DNA from: Bugulina stolonifera
Lineage: Eukaryota > Bryozoa > Gymnolaemata > Cheilostomatida > Bugulidae
Direction of reading: 5' to 3'
Length of the DNA: 64,000 nt
NCBI GenBank assembly: GCA_935421135.1
Contig: OW285193.1
Span: forward strand, 10,588,099-10,652,098
Shown: piece after piece, positions 38,183-47,964 of the stretch
Layout: every line of letters begins with the position of its first letter
How positions within the stretch are numbered: position 1 is the stretch's first letter
Translations under genes and position numbers: made by a program
Notes under the pieces: model-generated
The model's database searches: none
What the model was told of the DNA's origin: nothing
What the model saw: the letters and a program-made list of their open reading frames with translations, nothing else

Positions 38183-41100
38183 TTGTGTAAATATGTGTAG
38201 AACTTTATAACTTTCTACTTACAAATAAGCTTTGAGCTTCTTTCTAGGGAAATGGATAGATGATTGAATGGAACGATGTCATTGGTCAGGTCAATGGCTG
38301 CCTTGTAGGTTAATATGTGTGTGTGTGTAAATTATCTTTTCATTATACTGCTCAGGTACTGTGTCTAAAATTAAGCTACATCATAAAATGACCCTATTTT
38401 TATTAATCTGGCCTACATCAGTGTAAGGTTGTGTTTTTGTATCTTTCATATCATTGGTTGAGTGATGAGTCCGATCACTAATATATAGTCCTAGTTTAGT
38501 GGTCCCTACTCCCCTTGCTTGGGATTCCCTGTTATGCCCCCTACCTATTATTCTCTTGTAAAGTGGAAATCAGACTATTTTGACACCTGTAAACACTTGG
38601 TCTATGTTATTAAAAGACATTTTTAAACTTGCTAACCAACTACTAGTCCCATGGGATATTTTTGTATATAGATGTCAGTTCCATGAACTGTTTCAACATA
38701 CAATGATACTTGTAGATTACCATATGCTAACTGCAAAAATCATTTATATTATCATCATTATTAGTTAATTATTGTTGTATATAATTTATAATTGTACATC
38801 ATCATCTGCAGACAGTGAAAGCTGTAACACTGCTGTCACCATATTATTATTGTATTTTATATCCGTATTATTTTTTATAGTAAGAATTACATTACTGTAG
38901 GTTCATTCAATGTGATAATTTATCTCGTAGTTTTTAGGTTTGTATTGTTACCAGTATCAGTTTTCTTAGACACCGAACATGTAATAGATTTTTTCTCAAG
39001 TAACCAATAATGCTAATGACATGAGACCATGCTTTTTATGTAAACTTCAGATGTAATTATTGCGTACATGTGCCGCCATCTTTTTTATCGTACTGGGTAC
39101 AGACTGGTATATGATATAACCTTGCTTGAAGACATCTTGTGTTGGGGCTATTTAATGCATTAGTTCTTTATGATAGACGCATTAGTTCTTTATGATAGAG
39201 TAACTTTTCAATATACATGACTTCGCATCGGTTCTACAGTTACCCTTTATTTAGCAGGGAATCTTTTTAAATAGTAGTTTGTTTTGATTAAAATATATGT
39301 TGTTTTACGTGTAGTGTTCCAGTCTCAATCTAGATATAGTTTTTTTCAAGTGGCATCACATCAACTAGATTTGGTGCTGCCAAGAAAAATCTAGCTCAAA
39401 CACCTCGGGACGGAGTATTTTTTACCTATGTTAACCTTGATTGTGCTAATATTTTATTATATGGGCTAAAATTGTTCATCATTTATTATATTATTCTATG
39501 AATTAAAACTATTGTCACAATTAATCTACTATATATAAATATATTACTATTATGTGTATACCAAGTTATTATCAAGTTATATAATATGTTACATTTAATT
39601 ATCTAATGATTTACTAAAATATATGTACATTGTACTTATCATCTCCATCTTGGTTGTATTTACATACCTCAACTTCTGGTTGTCTAAATTTGTAATAGAC
39701 CAACAAGTTCTATCCATCTCAGCAATGGTGGTAACTGCTGGAGAAAGTGGTATATTCAATGATTCTGTTGCCTAACAATCCAACTTGAAGTAAAAATTCC
39801 TGCCCCTAATTTTGAACTGAGAAACTTGGGTGGTTTGTGACAGTGACTGATCTAGGGACACTGAAGGATGGAAATACATTCAGCAGATACATTTCCACTG
39901 GTAGTCCTTTCTGGTCTGGCGGTTGCTTTGATGGTGTAACCAGTGCTCTGTGCATGCAATTAATGTTGATTTATTCAACAGACCTGCATCTAATAATACA
40001 ATATGTAATACTATTTATATCAGTGTGATTATATAAGGATATAACTGAAGATTGCATGAATATTACCAGATATCTGGCCTTGATGAGAATTTATCCTAAT
40101 TCCAAATTGAAGTAGGAAATAGAATGTCTTCTGTATTTTTAGTTTTACTAACTCTCAACATGATTCTTAGTCTATCTAAATAGTGTGCTGTTACCTAGTA
40201 CTGGACCAACTAGACCCAACTACTTTAGTATTACCCAGCAGGGAATTAACAACCTATTCACTGTGTATTATAATCAACTTGCTTACTATAATTATGTGCA
40301 TCTAAACAGATGTTACATAACTTATCAGTATCTGCACTGTACCAAATGTGACTAAAGCTTACAGAGGCTCAATATAATAATCATGATATCTTGCCAGAAA
40401 TACATCATCTGTAAATATAATGTACATGACATTGTAGAACATTATTGGCCTTCCCAAACAGCACATTTTAATTCTGGAATGCTGCCAATAAAACTTAGTA
40501 CTGTACTGCTAAGTTATGTGGCTGGTTGCCATTTACTAATAAAATGATAATAATCAATGTTACTATGCATAGTAGCTAGTAGTAGAAACTATTCATTCCT
40601 TTCCCTTAGTACAAGTGCACTAAACCAGTATTGTTTACCTTATTAATAGAAGGGACTCAATTTAATGTCACAGATTTGATTCAATCTATTCACTGATTTC
40701 GCAATATTAGCTTTGCCTGCTGTTTACATCTTTGACTGTGTGAATGCTCCTTTATGAATCTTTACTACATGGAGTGATAGATGTGCACTCACTACTATCA
40801 GTTGGGTGTATGCTCAGGGAAGTAAATTCACCAGCCCTGTAGTTGTTGTTGTTACATCACTCTTAACTCCTTCAACTGTTGGCTGACCTATTTTCAGACA
40901 CTTGAGTGATGTAATGGAATATTTTTACATGGCTGTACCCCATGATTTTAAATTCTTGATTCCAATTTGTAAACAAATCTTTAAATCCTTAATAGTATTG
41001 AAGTAATATATTATAACACTGTAAGCATCATATTATGTGTGAAAACATAATGACTAGAATGGTACATTTTCACAACAAGATTTGGGGGGGGGGGGGGTGT

Positions 41101-41732
41101 AATTTGTGAAAAATCACCAATTGATCACAATTAGCCAAGACAAAGAGATAAAGACAGGTAATGTAAAATATTTGTGGAGTTACAAATTTTATTGGAGAAT
41201 ATTTTCGTAATTTCAACCACTCTAACACAATATGCTGTACAGCGTATAATAGTTTTTATCTACCTACCCTATGTATGACACTGATAGTTTTTCCTAATCT
41301 ATGTTACCAAGTGCAAATCTGTGATTGCTATATCTGATATAATACATGTTGGTCATCACTATACTCATGTCATGATAGGACGATAAAAATACTACAATCA
41401 CTAGTACTAAATATTGCATCATGTTACAGTTCAATTCTGGAAGTAGCTCCCGGCTCTAGGGCTATATGTAGAAATAGTAGAGAAATGCTACATGAGGAAC
41501 TACCTGGTAGACCTTACAACTAATCATTTGGAGTTATCAATTCTTGTGGAATTGAACTTCATAAATGCTAATAAGACAGTCCTCCAGAAGAATTGCAGCT
41601 TACATCATTGACTGGCCTGGCCTCCTTATATTACCAAAGATTGTGAAACATTAGACTGTAGTGCAATATATTATATGTCAGTGATTGATTCCACTGGTTG
41701 GTAAATGTATTAATTAACCCACAATGTGTTTA
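38183..41732. other. FOXO 3' UTR and intergenic DNA
   Basis: AT-rich, with a GT microsatellite near 38320 and a G14 run at about 41083. The first canonical AATAAA I noticed on the plus strand is at 40487-40492, over 2 kb past the stop, so the real polyadenylation site may use a variant signal. No gene is supported. Confidence 0.5.
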
Positions 41733-41736
41733 CAGC
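41733..41736. repeat. Target-site duplication (left) of the Ty3/gypsy element
   Basis: CAGC immediately precedes the left LTR and CAGC follows the right LTR at 58422-58425. An extra shared A makes a 5-bp reading (ACAGC) possible. Confidence 0.85.
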
Positions 41737-42431
41737 TGTAATAGTTGGCCGGTCAAAGCCACTATTACTTCACCTAACTACACCCAAACGGATGCCACAC
41801 TAACTACAACTTGACCTCCCTACTGTTCACCCAGTAGGACGGTCATCCAGGCTATAGCCTATCCCAAAGGATAGCTCCCCGGTTGTCCAAGTCCAATTAT
41901 AGGATTAGCCTATAACGGTCTTGTAAATCTAATAATAATAACTTACTTGTAAGCAGAGTAGTTGTAATCCAATAACAGAGAGTAGTTGTTGATTCCAGAG
42001 TTTATTTTTAACTAACTAATATGATACAAGACAGCTGCTTTTATACTAACTCACAAAACCACAAGTAGATTACAAAAGATGATGAAATAGACGGCAGCCG
42101 GAACCAACCGTCACTGGATAATTAGTTACAGAACGACATAATGGTTAGCGTGACTAGCCTTCACTGGACTCTATTCATAAGACAAAAGATAATAGTCTAT
42201 TATAATAATCCGTTATTGTAAAGATAAACAATCTACTGTAGTTATAAAAGAGGTGTTCATTACTAACCACACCTTCTAGAATATAATTGCTATTTACTAG
42301 GCAGAGTAAACAATATATAATGACATGTTACATAATAGGTAATCATAAGTGTTTAGCTTTGGGTCCTTGGCCTAGTTAACCTACGCAGTGTTTTGAGAAT
42401 GCGTTGTAGAACAGGGGCTTTGCCCACAACA
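41737..42431 (-). repeat. 3' LTR of the Ty3/gypsy element
   Basis: 695 bp, TG...CA ends in plus-strand reading (TGTAATAG to ACAACA), collinear with 57727-58421 and the same length. The last ~79 bp overlap the C-terminal codons of pol, which stops at 42353. Confidence 0.97.
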
Positions 42432-42443
42432 CACCCCCCTCCA
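42432..42443 (-). promoter_or_regulatory. Polypurine tract
   Basis: On the minus strand the purine-rich TGGAGGGGGGTG directly abuts the start of the 3' LTR, the expected place for plus-strand DNA priming. Confidence 0.85.
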
Positions 42444-44390
42444 TTAGTTGCCCCAGGGGTCAAACTAATACAACTAGGCTCCTGTTCCCTTTCCTTATCT
42501 TCCTTGGCATCTTGAATAACTTGGTTAGGTACTTCTGTAGCTATTATCGGGGTGACTTGGTCAGTCTGAGACGTCTGTACAGCACCATAACACTGGAAGT
42601 CATCATAGCGGGCAGGAAGCTTGGTCTGGCGACGGGGTCGTCCTGTCGGGACTGATGGGGGTTCCGGTCTTGGTGCCGATGGATCCAGCTCAGCATTACT
42701 CTCTGCTGTATCACTACTGTTCTGTTCCTCTGACTCGGTCTGTCTAGGTTCCTCTACAGGAGGAACAGTAGTCGTTCCCGAAGTTCCCATGGGGGAGGTT
42801 CCGCCATCACCAGGTTGTGGCCTCACTCCATCTGGCTTCTCAGTCTCAGGGGCGACTTCTGGAATGGCACACTCTACCACAGGGTCCACTGACTTCCCCG
42901 AACAACCCTGTCGGTTCTGCTTTGTTCGGGCACCCCGCATATTTGGCCGCTGAGCCAACTCCCTAGTTCCAGGTGCCTGACCCACACGCTCAGAGCAGGG
43001 ATGAAAGAGCTTGAGGCGACATTCATTCTGTACAGAAACTTGTCCCTGCCTCTCTATCTCATATGTGTGGTTGTCATAGGCCTTCCGTATAGTATATGGA
43101 CCTACAAACTTCGGTTGCAACTTGGCACTTTCTCCCTTCCGCCTACGGCGGTTGGTCAATAGCACCATATCACCTATTGAGAACAAGGGAGGTTCTTCCT
43201 GATCGGCTTGCCGTACTCCGGCCTGTTCCTGTCGGAGAACCTCATGGACTTGTTCCAATCGTCGTTGCACCTCCAACACATATTCACTCCTGGTCTGTCC
43301 AGTGACTGGAGGAGGATTATCCTGCAGCTGGTCCGGCAGTCGGAGCTCTCTTCCCAACAACAGAAGGTTGGCTGTCTCCCCGGTAGAACTATGCGGAGTG
43401 GCTCGAAATGCCCGCATCACTTGGGGCAACAAGAGGTCCCAATCCTCTTGGTCCCTATTCAACAGCAGTGCCCTCAGTGAGTCTCCCAAACCCCTATTAC
43501 CCCTTTCCACAATGCCATTGGACTGTGGGTGATAGGGTGTAGTGTGCGTTTTGTCCACATTCCAGAGTCGGCAGAGCTCAGCCATTAGCTGTGACTCAAA
43601 TTGAGCTCCCTGATCTGTGTGTATTTGCTCAGGCAATCCAAAATAGCAGAACACCCGCTCATCTAGAGTAGTTGCCACCACCGGTGCTGTAGCTTCCGGA
43701 ATAGCTATAGCGTCTCGCCACCGACTGAAGTGGTCGGTTAACACCAGGATCCACTGGTTTCCCCTTGGTGTGCGTGGCATGGGCCCAACCAAGTCTACGG
43801 CCACTTTCTGCCAGGGCCGGCCAGCATAAAGCCGTTGGCGACTAACAGGTTGTTTGGTCCCACCATGTTTGGCTGCCTGACAAATCTCACAGGTTGCAAT
43901 AGCCCGTTTGACCTGAGTGGTCATCCCTGGCCAGTACCAGGTCAGCTGGAGCCTGTTAATGGTCCCGACAATACCAGCATGAGCCAGGTTATGGGTCCTC
44001 CAAATGGTAGCCAAACGGAGGCCGGTTGGACATACTGCACACCACCTGGGACGGCCATGGGGAGATATCCGTATCTCAAGCACTCCACCCGTCCCAATCC
44101 GCATGGCCCCCGCTCGACCGTGGAGCTTCCGTAACTCACTGGAACCAGCGTTCAGCTGTTCCTCTGACGGCCCTTCTCCAGTGGCTATTGCCTCATACAT
44201 AACAGCTACGGGCCCCTGTCCACTGCGTTGCAACTGGCTCAGGTTATCCTGGTCCACCTGCCTTAGCTCCTGCTCTTCCACCGACCCTTTGTCCATTCCC
44301 AGATCAGCACCTGGTTCGCAGACGTCAGTGGTGGCTTGGGGCCAGCGTGGCGGTCCTCCGTCTCTCTGTTCTATCCGTGTACACTGCTTG

Positions 44391-44396
44391 CACTCC
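44391..44396. repeat. 6-bp target-site duplication (left) of the nested element
   Basis: CACTCC here and at 54054-54059, directly abutting the inverted termini. Removing the element and one copy restores an unbroken pol reading frame, which confirms the limits. Confidence 0.95.
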
Positions 44397-44939
44397 AGTA
44401 GTATAGTCAGTGCAGATCTACACAGACACCCGGCCCTTTCCGCGTCGTATTAGCCCTAGATCCAAAAACTCCCCGGGCGGACGACCACCCCACCCGTCCT
44501 CTCGCCCCTCCTCTCCCCTAAACCTCACTCTATGTGCAAAGCCCTAGAACCTACTCCCCCCCATCGCGGGTGGGGTTTCAAAAACCTCATCGGCTGTTCC
44601 GCGGAACCCAGTCTAAAGAGCAAACCCCTCGCCCCGTCCCACGGCTCGGGCGAGGGGGCGCGCGCGTACGCGCGCGCCCCCCCGCCCCGCGAACCCCACC
44701 CGTCCTCCCTCCACCCGTCCCCGCCCCTCCCCACCCCTCCCCACCCCAAACCCCTCCGCCTCGCCCTCCGCCTCGCGGCGGTTCTCGTTCGCGAGTCCAG
44801 CCGTGGCCCCACGCCGCCCTCCCCCCGCCCATCCCCCGCCCCTCCCCGCCCTCCCGCCCCAACGACCCGTCGCGACCCTCGCGGGCGGACCGTCGGCTGG
44901 AGTAGGGTGAAGCGAAGGAAAATACGGGTTAGAGTAATG
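44397..44939. repeat. Left terminal inverted repeat of the nested element
   Basis: About 543 bp, matching 53509-54053 in reverse complement with only small length differences. The outer ~70 bp is ordinary sequence; the inner ~400 bp is very GC-rich and strand-asymmetric (C-rich on plus). A perfect 28-bp palindrome of alternating CG centred on GTAC lies at 44654-44681. Long open frames inside it on both strands are compositional artefacts. Confidence 0.95.
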
Positions 44940-44954
44940 GTGTGTGATGTATTC

Positions 44955-45360
44955 TAGAATAGATGATATACGACTATGAAAATATGAGTCAGGGTAATGA
45001 TACACGAGTTTGTTTTAATTTTCAATGCGTTTGAGAGTAATAATATAAAATCAATCGATAAAAAACTTGATATGTGACTACGAAAAATATGAGTAAGGGT
45101 AATGATACGCGAGTTTGTTTTAATTTTCAATACGTTTGAGAGTAATAATATAAAATCAAGCGATAAAAAACTTGATATACGACTATGAAAAATATGAGTA
45201 AGGGTAATGATACACGAGTTTGTTTTAATTTTCAATACGTTTGAGAGTAATAATATAAAATCAATCGATAAAAACCGATATACGACTATGAAAAATATGA
45301 GTAAGGCTAACGATACACGAGTTTGAGAGTAATAATATAAAATCAATTGATAAGTAGACA
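44955..45360. repeat. 105-bp tandem repeats beside the left terminal repeat
   Basis: Three and a half copies with starts near 44964, 45069, 45174 and 45277, each containing GATATACGACTATGAAAAA, GGTAATGATACACGAG and GAGAGTAATAATATAAAATC. AT-rich, in sharp contrast to the adjoining GC-rich inverted repeat. They lie downstream of the leftward gene and may act as its terminator, but this is a guess. Confidence 0.9.
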
Positions 45361-45391
45361 CGAATGAGTGTGAATGACAAAAGTTTTTGCC

Positions 45392-46706
45392 TCAAAACTG
45401 TGCAGTGGCGGGGAGGAGACGCTCGCCGAGGATGGAGTCTAGAATGGCACAATCGTAGAATGTTCTCCCGCTCTTGGAAGTCTTCTGTCCCTTGTACACC
45501 ATCACGGAGGGGAGGAGCTCTTTCATCGAAACTGCCAGACGTCCCGGAAGGAAGACTTCTCCCTTTTTTTCTTCGTTTCCAATCCGGCACTCGTAGGTGG
45601 CAATGGAGTTGCTCGCATTATCACCATCACCGCATCTTGGGACGTATGTGGGTCGGAGCGCGGTCACCACCAGCACAGAACCAACGGGGAAGGAAGATAG
45701 CGTTTGCACTCGAAAAAATTCTTCCAACTGGGCCAAGGTCTTCTTTCTCAAGTCACCGGCCAGCTTTTTCATGGCTGCTCCTGGCAGGGAGCACACGCTC
45801 TCGATACGGTTGAATGTGTTTTGTCCTTTAGCGGTCTCCTGCTGTCCCAAGTACACCATGATCCTAGGTGGAAGGGTAAGGTCCTTTAGCTCCTCTTCTT
45901 TGACATCCGCTAGCTTGGGCATGGCGTGACGAATGTTGGTGTGAAAGCTGATGCAATGTCTCATCCCCTTGTCATCCACATAGCTTGCCCTGGCTAAGAA
46001 TGCTTTTCCGAATGCCGTTTCAACCACCGAACCTCCACTCACTTCTAGCACAGTTCCTGGCTCTAGCTCCGACAGCTTCACCGTTGTCTGCAGAGAGCTC
46101 CTCTTCTCCGGTCCCATGCTCCTACAATAATGAAAGTGGTGTATATAGATCCGACAAAGTGGTTAAACGGGAGAAAGATAGTACGGTAATTTATAGATAT
46201 ACGAATAGGGCTACTTACATTAGGGTTGCCGCCACTGCACGAGCTTTCTCCAGGCTTAGTCCCCCGCTCTTTTTCTTCCCCTTGCAAGGGGACTTGGTAG
46301 CTTTTTTTCCCTTCGTCGTCTCACCACCATCCATTTCTTCCGTAGCCGTATCGGCTCCGTGGCCATCATCATCATCATCTGATATTACAATCACCTGGGG
46401 TTTCTTTTTTTTCTTAGCACAGATTTCATCTCCTTTTGGGTTCTTCCTCTTCTTGGTTGTTGTGGTCTCGCCCCTATCCGAGGCCCGCTCCGGGGAGGAC
46501 GGAGAGTCCGCCATGTTAGAAAGATCCTTTCGGGCAAGACTCCCCACTCCTATTATTTTCCCCTTCTTCCGTGCCTCTTTTAACGCATCCACCTCTTCTT
46601 TCCTCTTCTGACTGCACTCTTCTTCTTCAATAATTCCATCCATTTGTGAGTCCGTTAAGCCCGCAAATAACTCTTCTTGGTTCTGGACTATGTTGTCAGT
46701 ATCCAT
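45392..46706 (-). CDS. Two-exon accessory protein of the nested element
   Basis: Exons 46706-46219 and 46121-45392 join across a 97-bp intron (AAT|GTAAGT donor, TTGTAG acceptor) in phase, giving 405 residues. The first ~165 residues are charged and probably disordered: lysine clusters (KKRKNPKG, KKKKK) fit a nuclear signal, and VIVISDDDDD looks like a SUMO-interaction motif. The C-terminal ~240 residues appear to be two related halves, each with a G-x-VL-V strand and ending LPP/LLP-x-x-MVYxGQ-x-T/K...G. Beta-rich tandem halves in a replicon next to a DNA polymerase suggest an OB-fold-like single-stranded-DNA-binding protein, but this is inference from pattern alone. It is divergent from the polymerase gene across the 31-bp array. 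Gene structure is firm, function is not. Confidence 0.8.
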
Positions 46707-46789
46707 TGATAATGTACTATTGTAGTAGTGTTCCTGTACAGTAGTGATGTGCTGAACTTTGAATGCTGAGACTGTGATCCCACTCTCCC

Positions 46790-46795
46790 TTTATA
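46790..46795 (-). promoter_or_regulatory. TATA box of the leftward gene
   Basis: TATAAA on the minus strand (within GTATAAAGGGAGAG), 85 bp ahead of the ATG at 46706 and just outside the 31-bp array. Confidence 0.65.
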
Positions 46796-46839
46796 CATCT
46801 GCTCATTTCTTGACTCCTCCCTTTTTAATATCCAATCCC

Positions 46840-47270
46840 AATGTGTCCCGATGCATCCCGATGTGAATCCGAAGCTTCCCGATGCATCCCGATGTGATTC
46901 CGAAGCTTCCCGATGCATCCCGATGTGAATCCGAAGCTTCCCGATGCATCCCGATGTGATTCCGAAGCTTCCCGATGCATCCCGATGCATCCCGATGTGA
47001 TTCCGAAGCTTCCCGATGCATCCCGATGTGAATCCGAAGCTTCCCGATGCATCCCGATGTGATTCCGAAGCTTCCCGATGCATCCCGATGTGATTCCGAA
47101 GCTTCCCGATGCATCCCGATGCATCCCGATGTGATTCCGAAGCTTCCCGATGCATCCCGATGTGAATCCGAAGCTTCCCGATGCATCCCGATGTGATTCC
47201 GAAGCTTCCCGATGCATCCCGATGTGATTCCGAAGCTTCCCGATGCATCCCGATGTGTCCCGATGTGTCA
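46840..47270. repeat. 31-bp repeat array, left arm
   Basis: About 14 nearly perfect 31-bp units. Each carries CCCGATG twice, an ATGCAT palindrome, then GTGA(T/A)TCCGAAGCTT with an AAGCTT palindrome. Units alternate between ATTCC and AATCC versions and two have an extra 10-bp CCCGATGCAT step. The arm meets its reverse complement at about 47270. Confidence 0.97.
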
Positions 47271-47607
47271 ATTCACATCGGGGTGCATCGGGATGCATCG
47301 GGATGCATCGGGAAGCTTCGGAATCACATCGGGATGCATCGGGAAGCTTCGGATTCACATCGGGATGCATCGGGAAGCTTCGGAATCACATCGGGATGCA
47401 TCGGGAAGCTTCGGATTCACATCGGGATGCATCGGGAAGCTTCGGAATCACATCGGGATGCATCGGGAAGCTTCGGATTCACATCGGGATGCATCGGGAA
47501 GCTTCGGATTCACATCGGGATGCATCGGGAAGCTTCGGAATCACATCGGGATGCATCGGGAAGCTTCGGATTCACATCGGGATGCATCGGATTCACATCG
47601 GGGTGGT
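47271..47607. repeat. 31-bp repeat array, right arm (inverted)
   Basis: About 11 units of the same 31-bp repeat in opposite orientation (GGAAGCTTCGG...CATCGGGATGCATC). With the left arm it forms an almost perfect inverted repeat of more than 300 bp per arm with a centre of only a few bases (TCAATTCACATC region), able to extrude a huge cruciform. Confidence 0.97.
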
Positions 47608-47654
47608 ATTGCCAAGGGTGGGGAAATGGTTAGACTCCGCCCACTGAATACTAC

Positions 47655-47661
47655 TATTTAA
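47655..47661 (+). promoter_or_regulatory. TATA-like box of the polymerase gene
   Basis: TATTTAA, followed about 20-30 bp later by TCTCACTCT, a plausible initiator, and then by the non-coding first exon. It mirrors the TATAAA on the other side of the array, giving a symmetrical divergent promoter. Confidence 0.5.
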
Positions 47662-47689
47662 GGTATGAGTTTCTCACTCTAGCAGTATG

Positions 47690-47964
47690 AACAATCAGCC
47701 TCTGGTCAACAGAGTGAGAGTAAACAGAGACAGCTACCTACTAGTCAGCACCTGATCAGAGATGTCAACAAGTACAACATAAGGTTAGTGCTAAATAGGG
47801 TAATCGGCAGCAATTGTGAAGTGTCTATTGTATATAACGCTATTGAGCCAAAAACAAAAAAAATTAACTTACACCCTACTACTATATATTTTTTATAGGG
47901 AGACTAAACAGAGACACCTACCTACTAGTCAGCACCTGATCAGAGATGTCAACAAGTAAAAAAG
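47690..47964 (+). repeat. Duplicated 5' exon-intron unit of the polymerase gene
   Basis: The segment CTACTAGTCAGCACCTGATC ... GTCAACAAGTA followed by a GTTAGTGCTAAAT donor occurs at ~47735-47800 and again at ~47905-47975. Each is followed by a similar intron ending CTTACACCCTACTA ... TATAG. In copy one the potential ATG frame hits a stop (ACA ACA TAA); in copy two it stays open into exon 3. The start codon therefore lies in the second copy and the first is 5' UTR. Confidence 0.8.

Larger units (their letters stand above)
42353..44396 (-). pseudogene. pol: Ty3/gypsy pol, C-terminal part: integrase
   Basis: Part of pol cut off by the nested insertion; the frame is open from the insertion edge (44396) to the stop at 42353, and the first ATG is at 44296. 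It shows the integrase zinc-binding HHCC region (H-N-L-A-H-A-G ... CEICQAAK, residues ~85-140 from that ATG), the catalytic triad in AVDLVG (D ~165), HTDQGAQFE (D ~227) and GIVERGN (E ~263), then a GPY/F-like module (KFVGPYTIRKAY). A long acidic, proline-rich tail of about 200 residues follows and no chromodomain is visible. All catalytic residues are intact, so only the insertion has disabled it. Confidence 0.95.

Noticed and set aside
41083..41097. G14 run as a regulatory or quadruplex site
   Set aside because: A simple homopolymer; a similar C run occurs at ~357-371. No context suggests function.
42621..44453. Plus-strand open frames across the gypsy integrase region, and likewise 54209-56970
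   Set aside because: Antisense shadows of pol and gag; they have no domains, while the minus strand shows full catalytic motifs.
44525..45005. Several Pro/Arg/Gly-rich open frames in the left terminal repeat, repeated at 53410-53925
   Set aside because: GC-rich, low-complexity sequence lacks stops in most frames, and frames exist on both strands of both copies with no domain.
46840..47607. CRISPR-like array
   Set aside because: The units are contiguous tandem repeats with no unique spacers, in eukaryotic DNA, and they invert at the centre.
46688..47661. Long open frames of 120-190 codons on both strands through the 31-bp arrays
   Set aside because: They follow from a repeat unit without stop codons; all frames give the same MHREASESHRDASG-like peptides, and promoters on both sides point away from the array.
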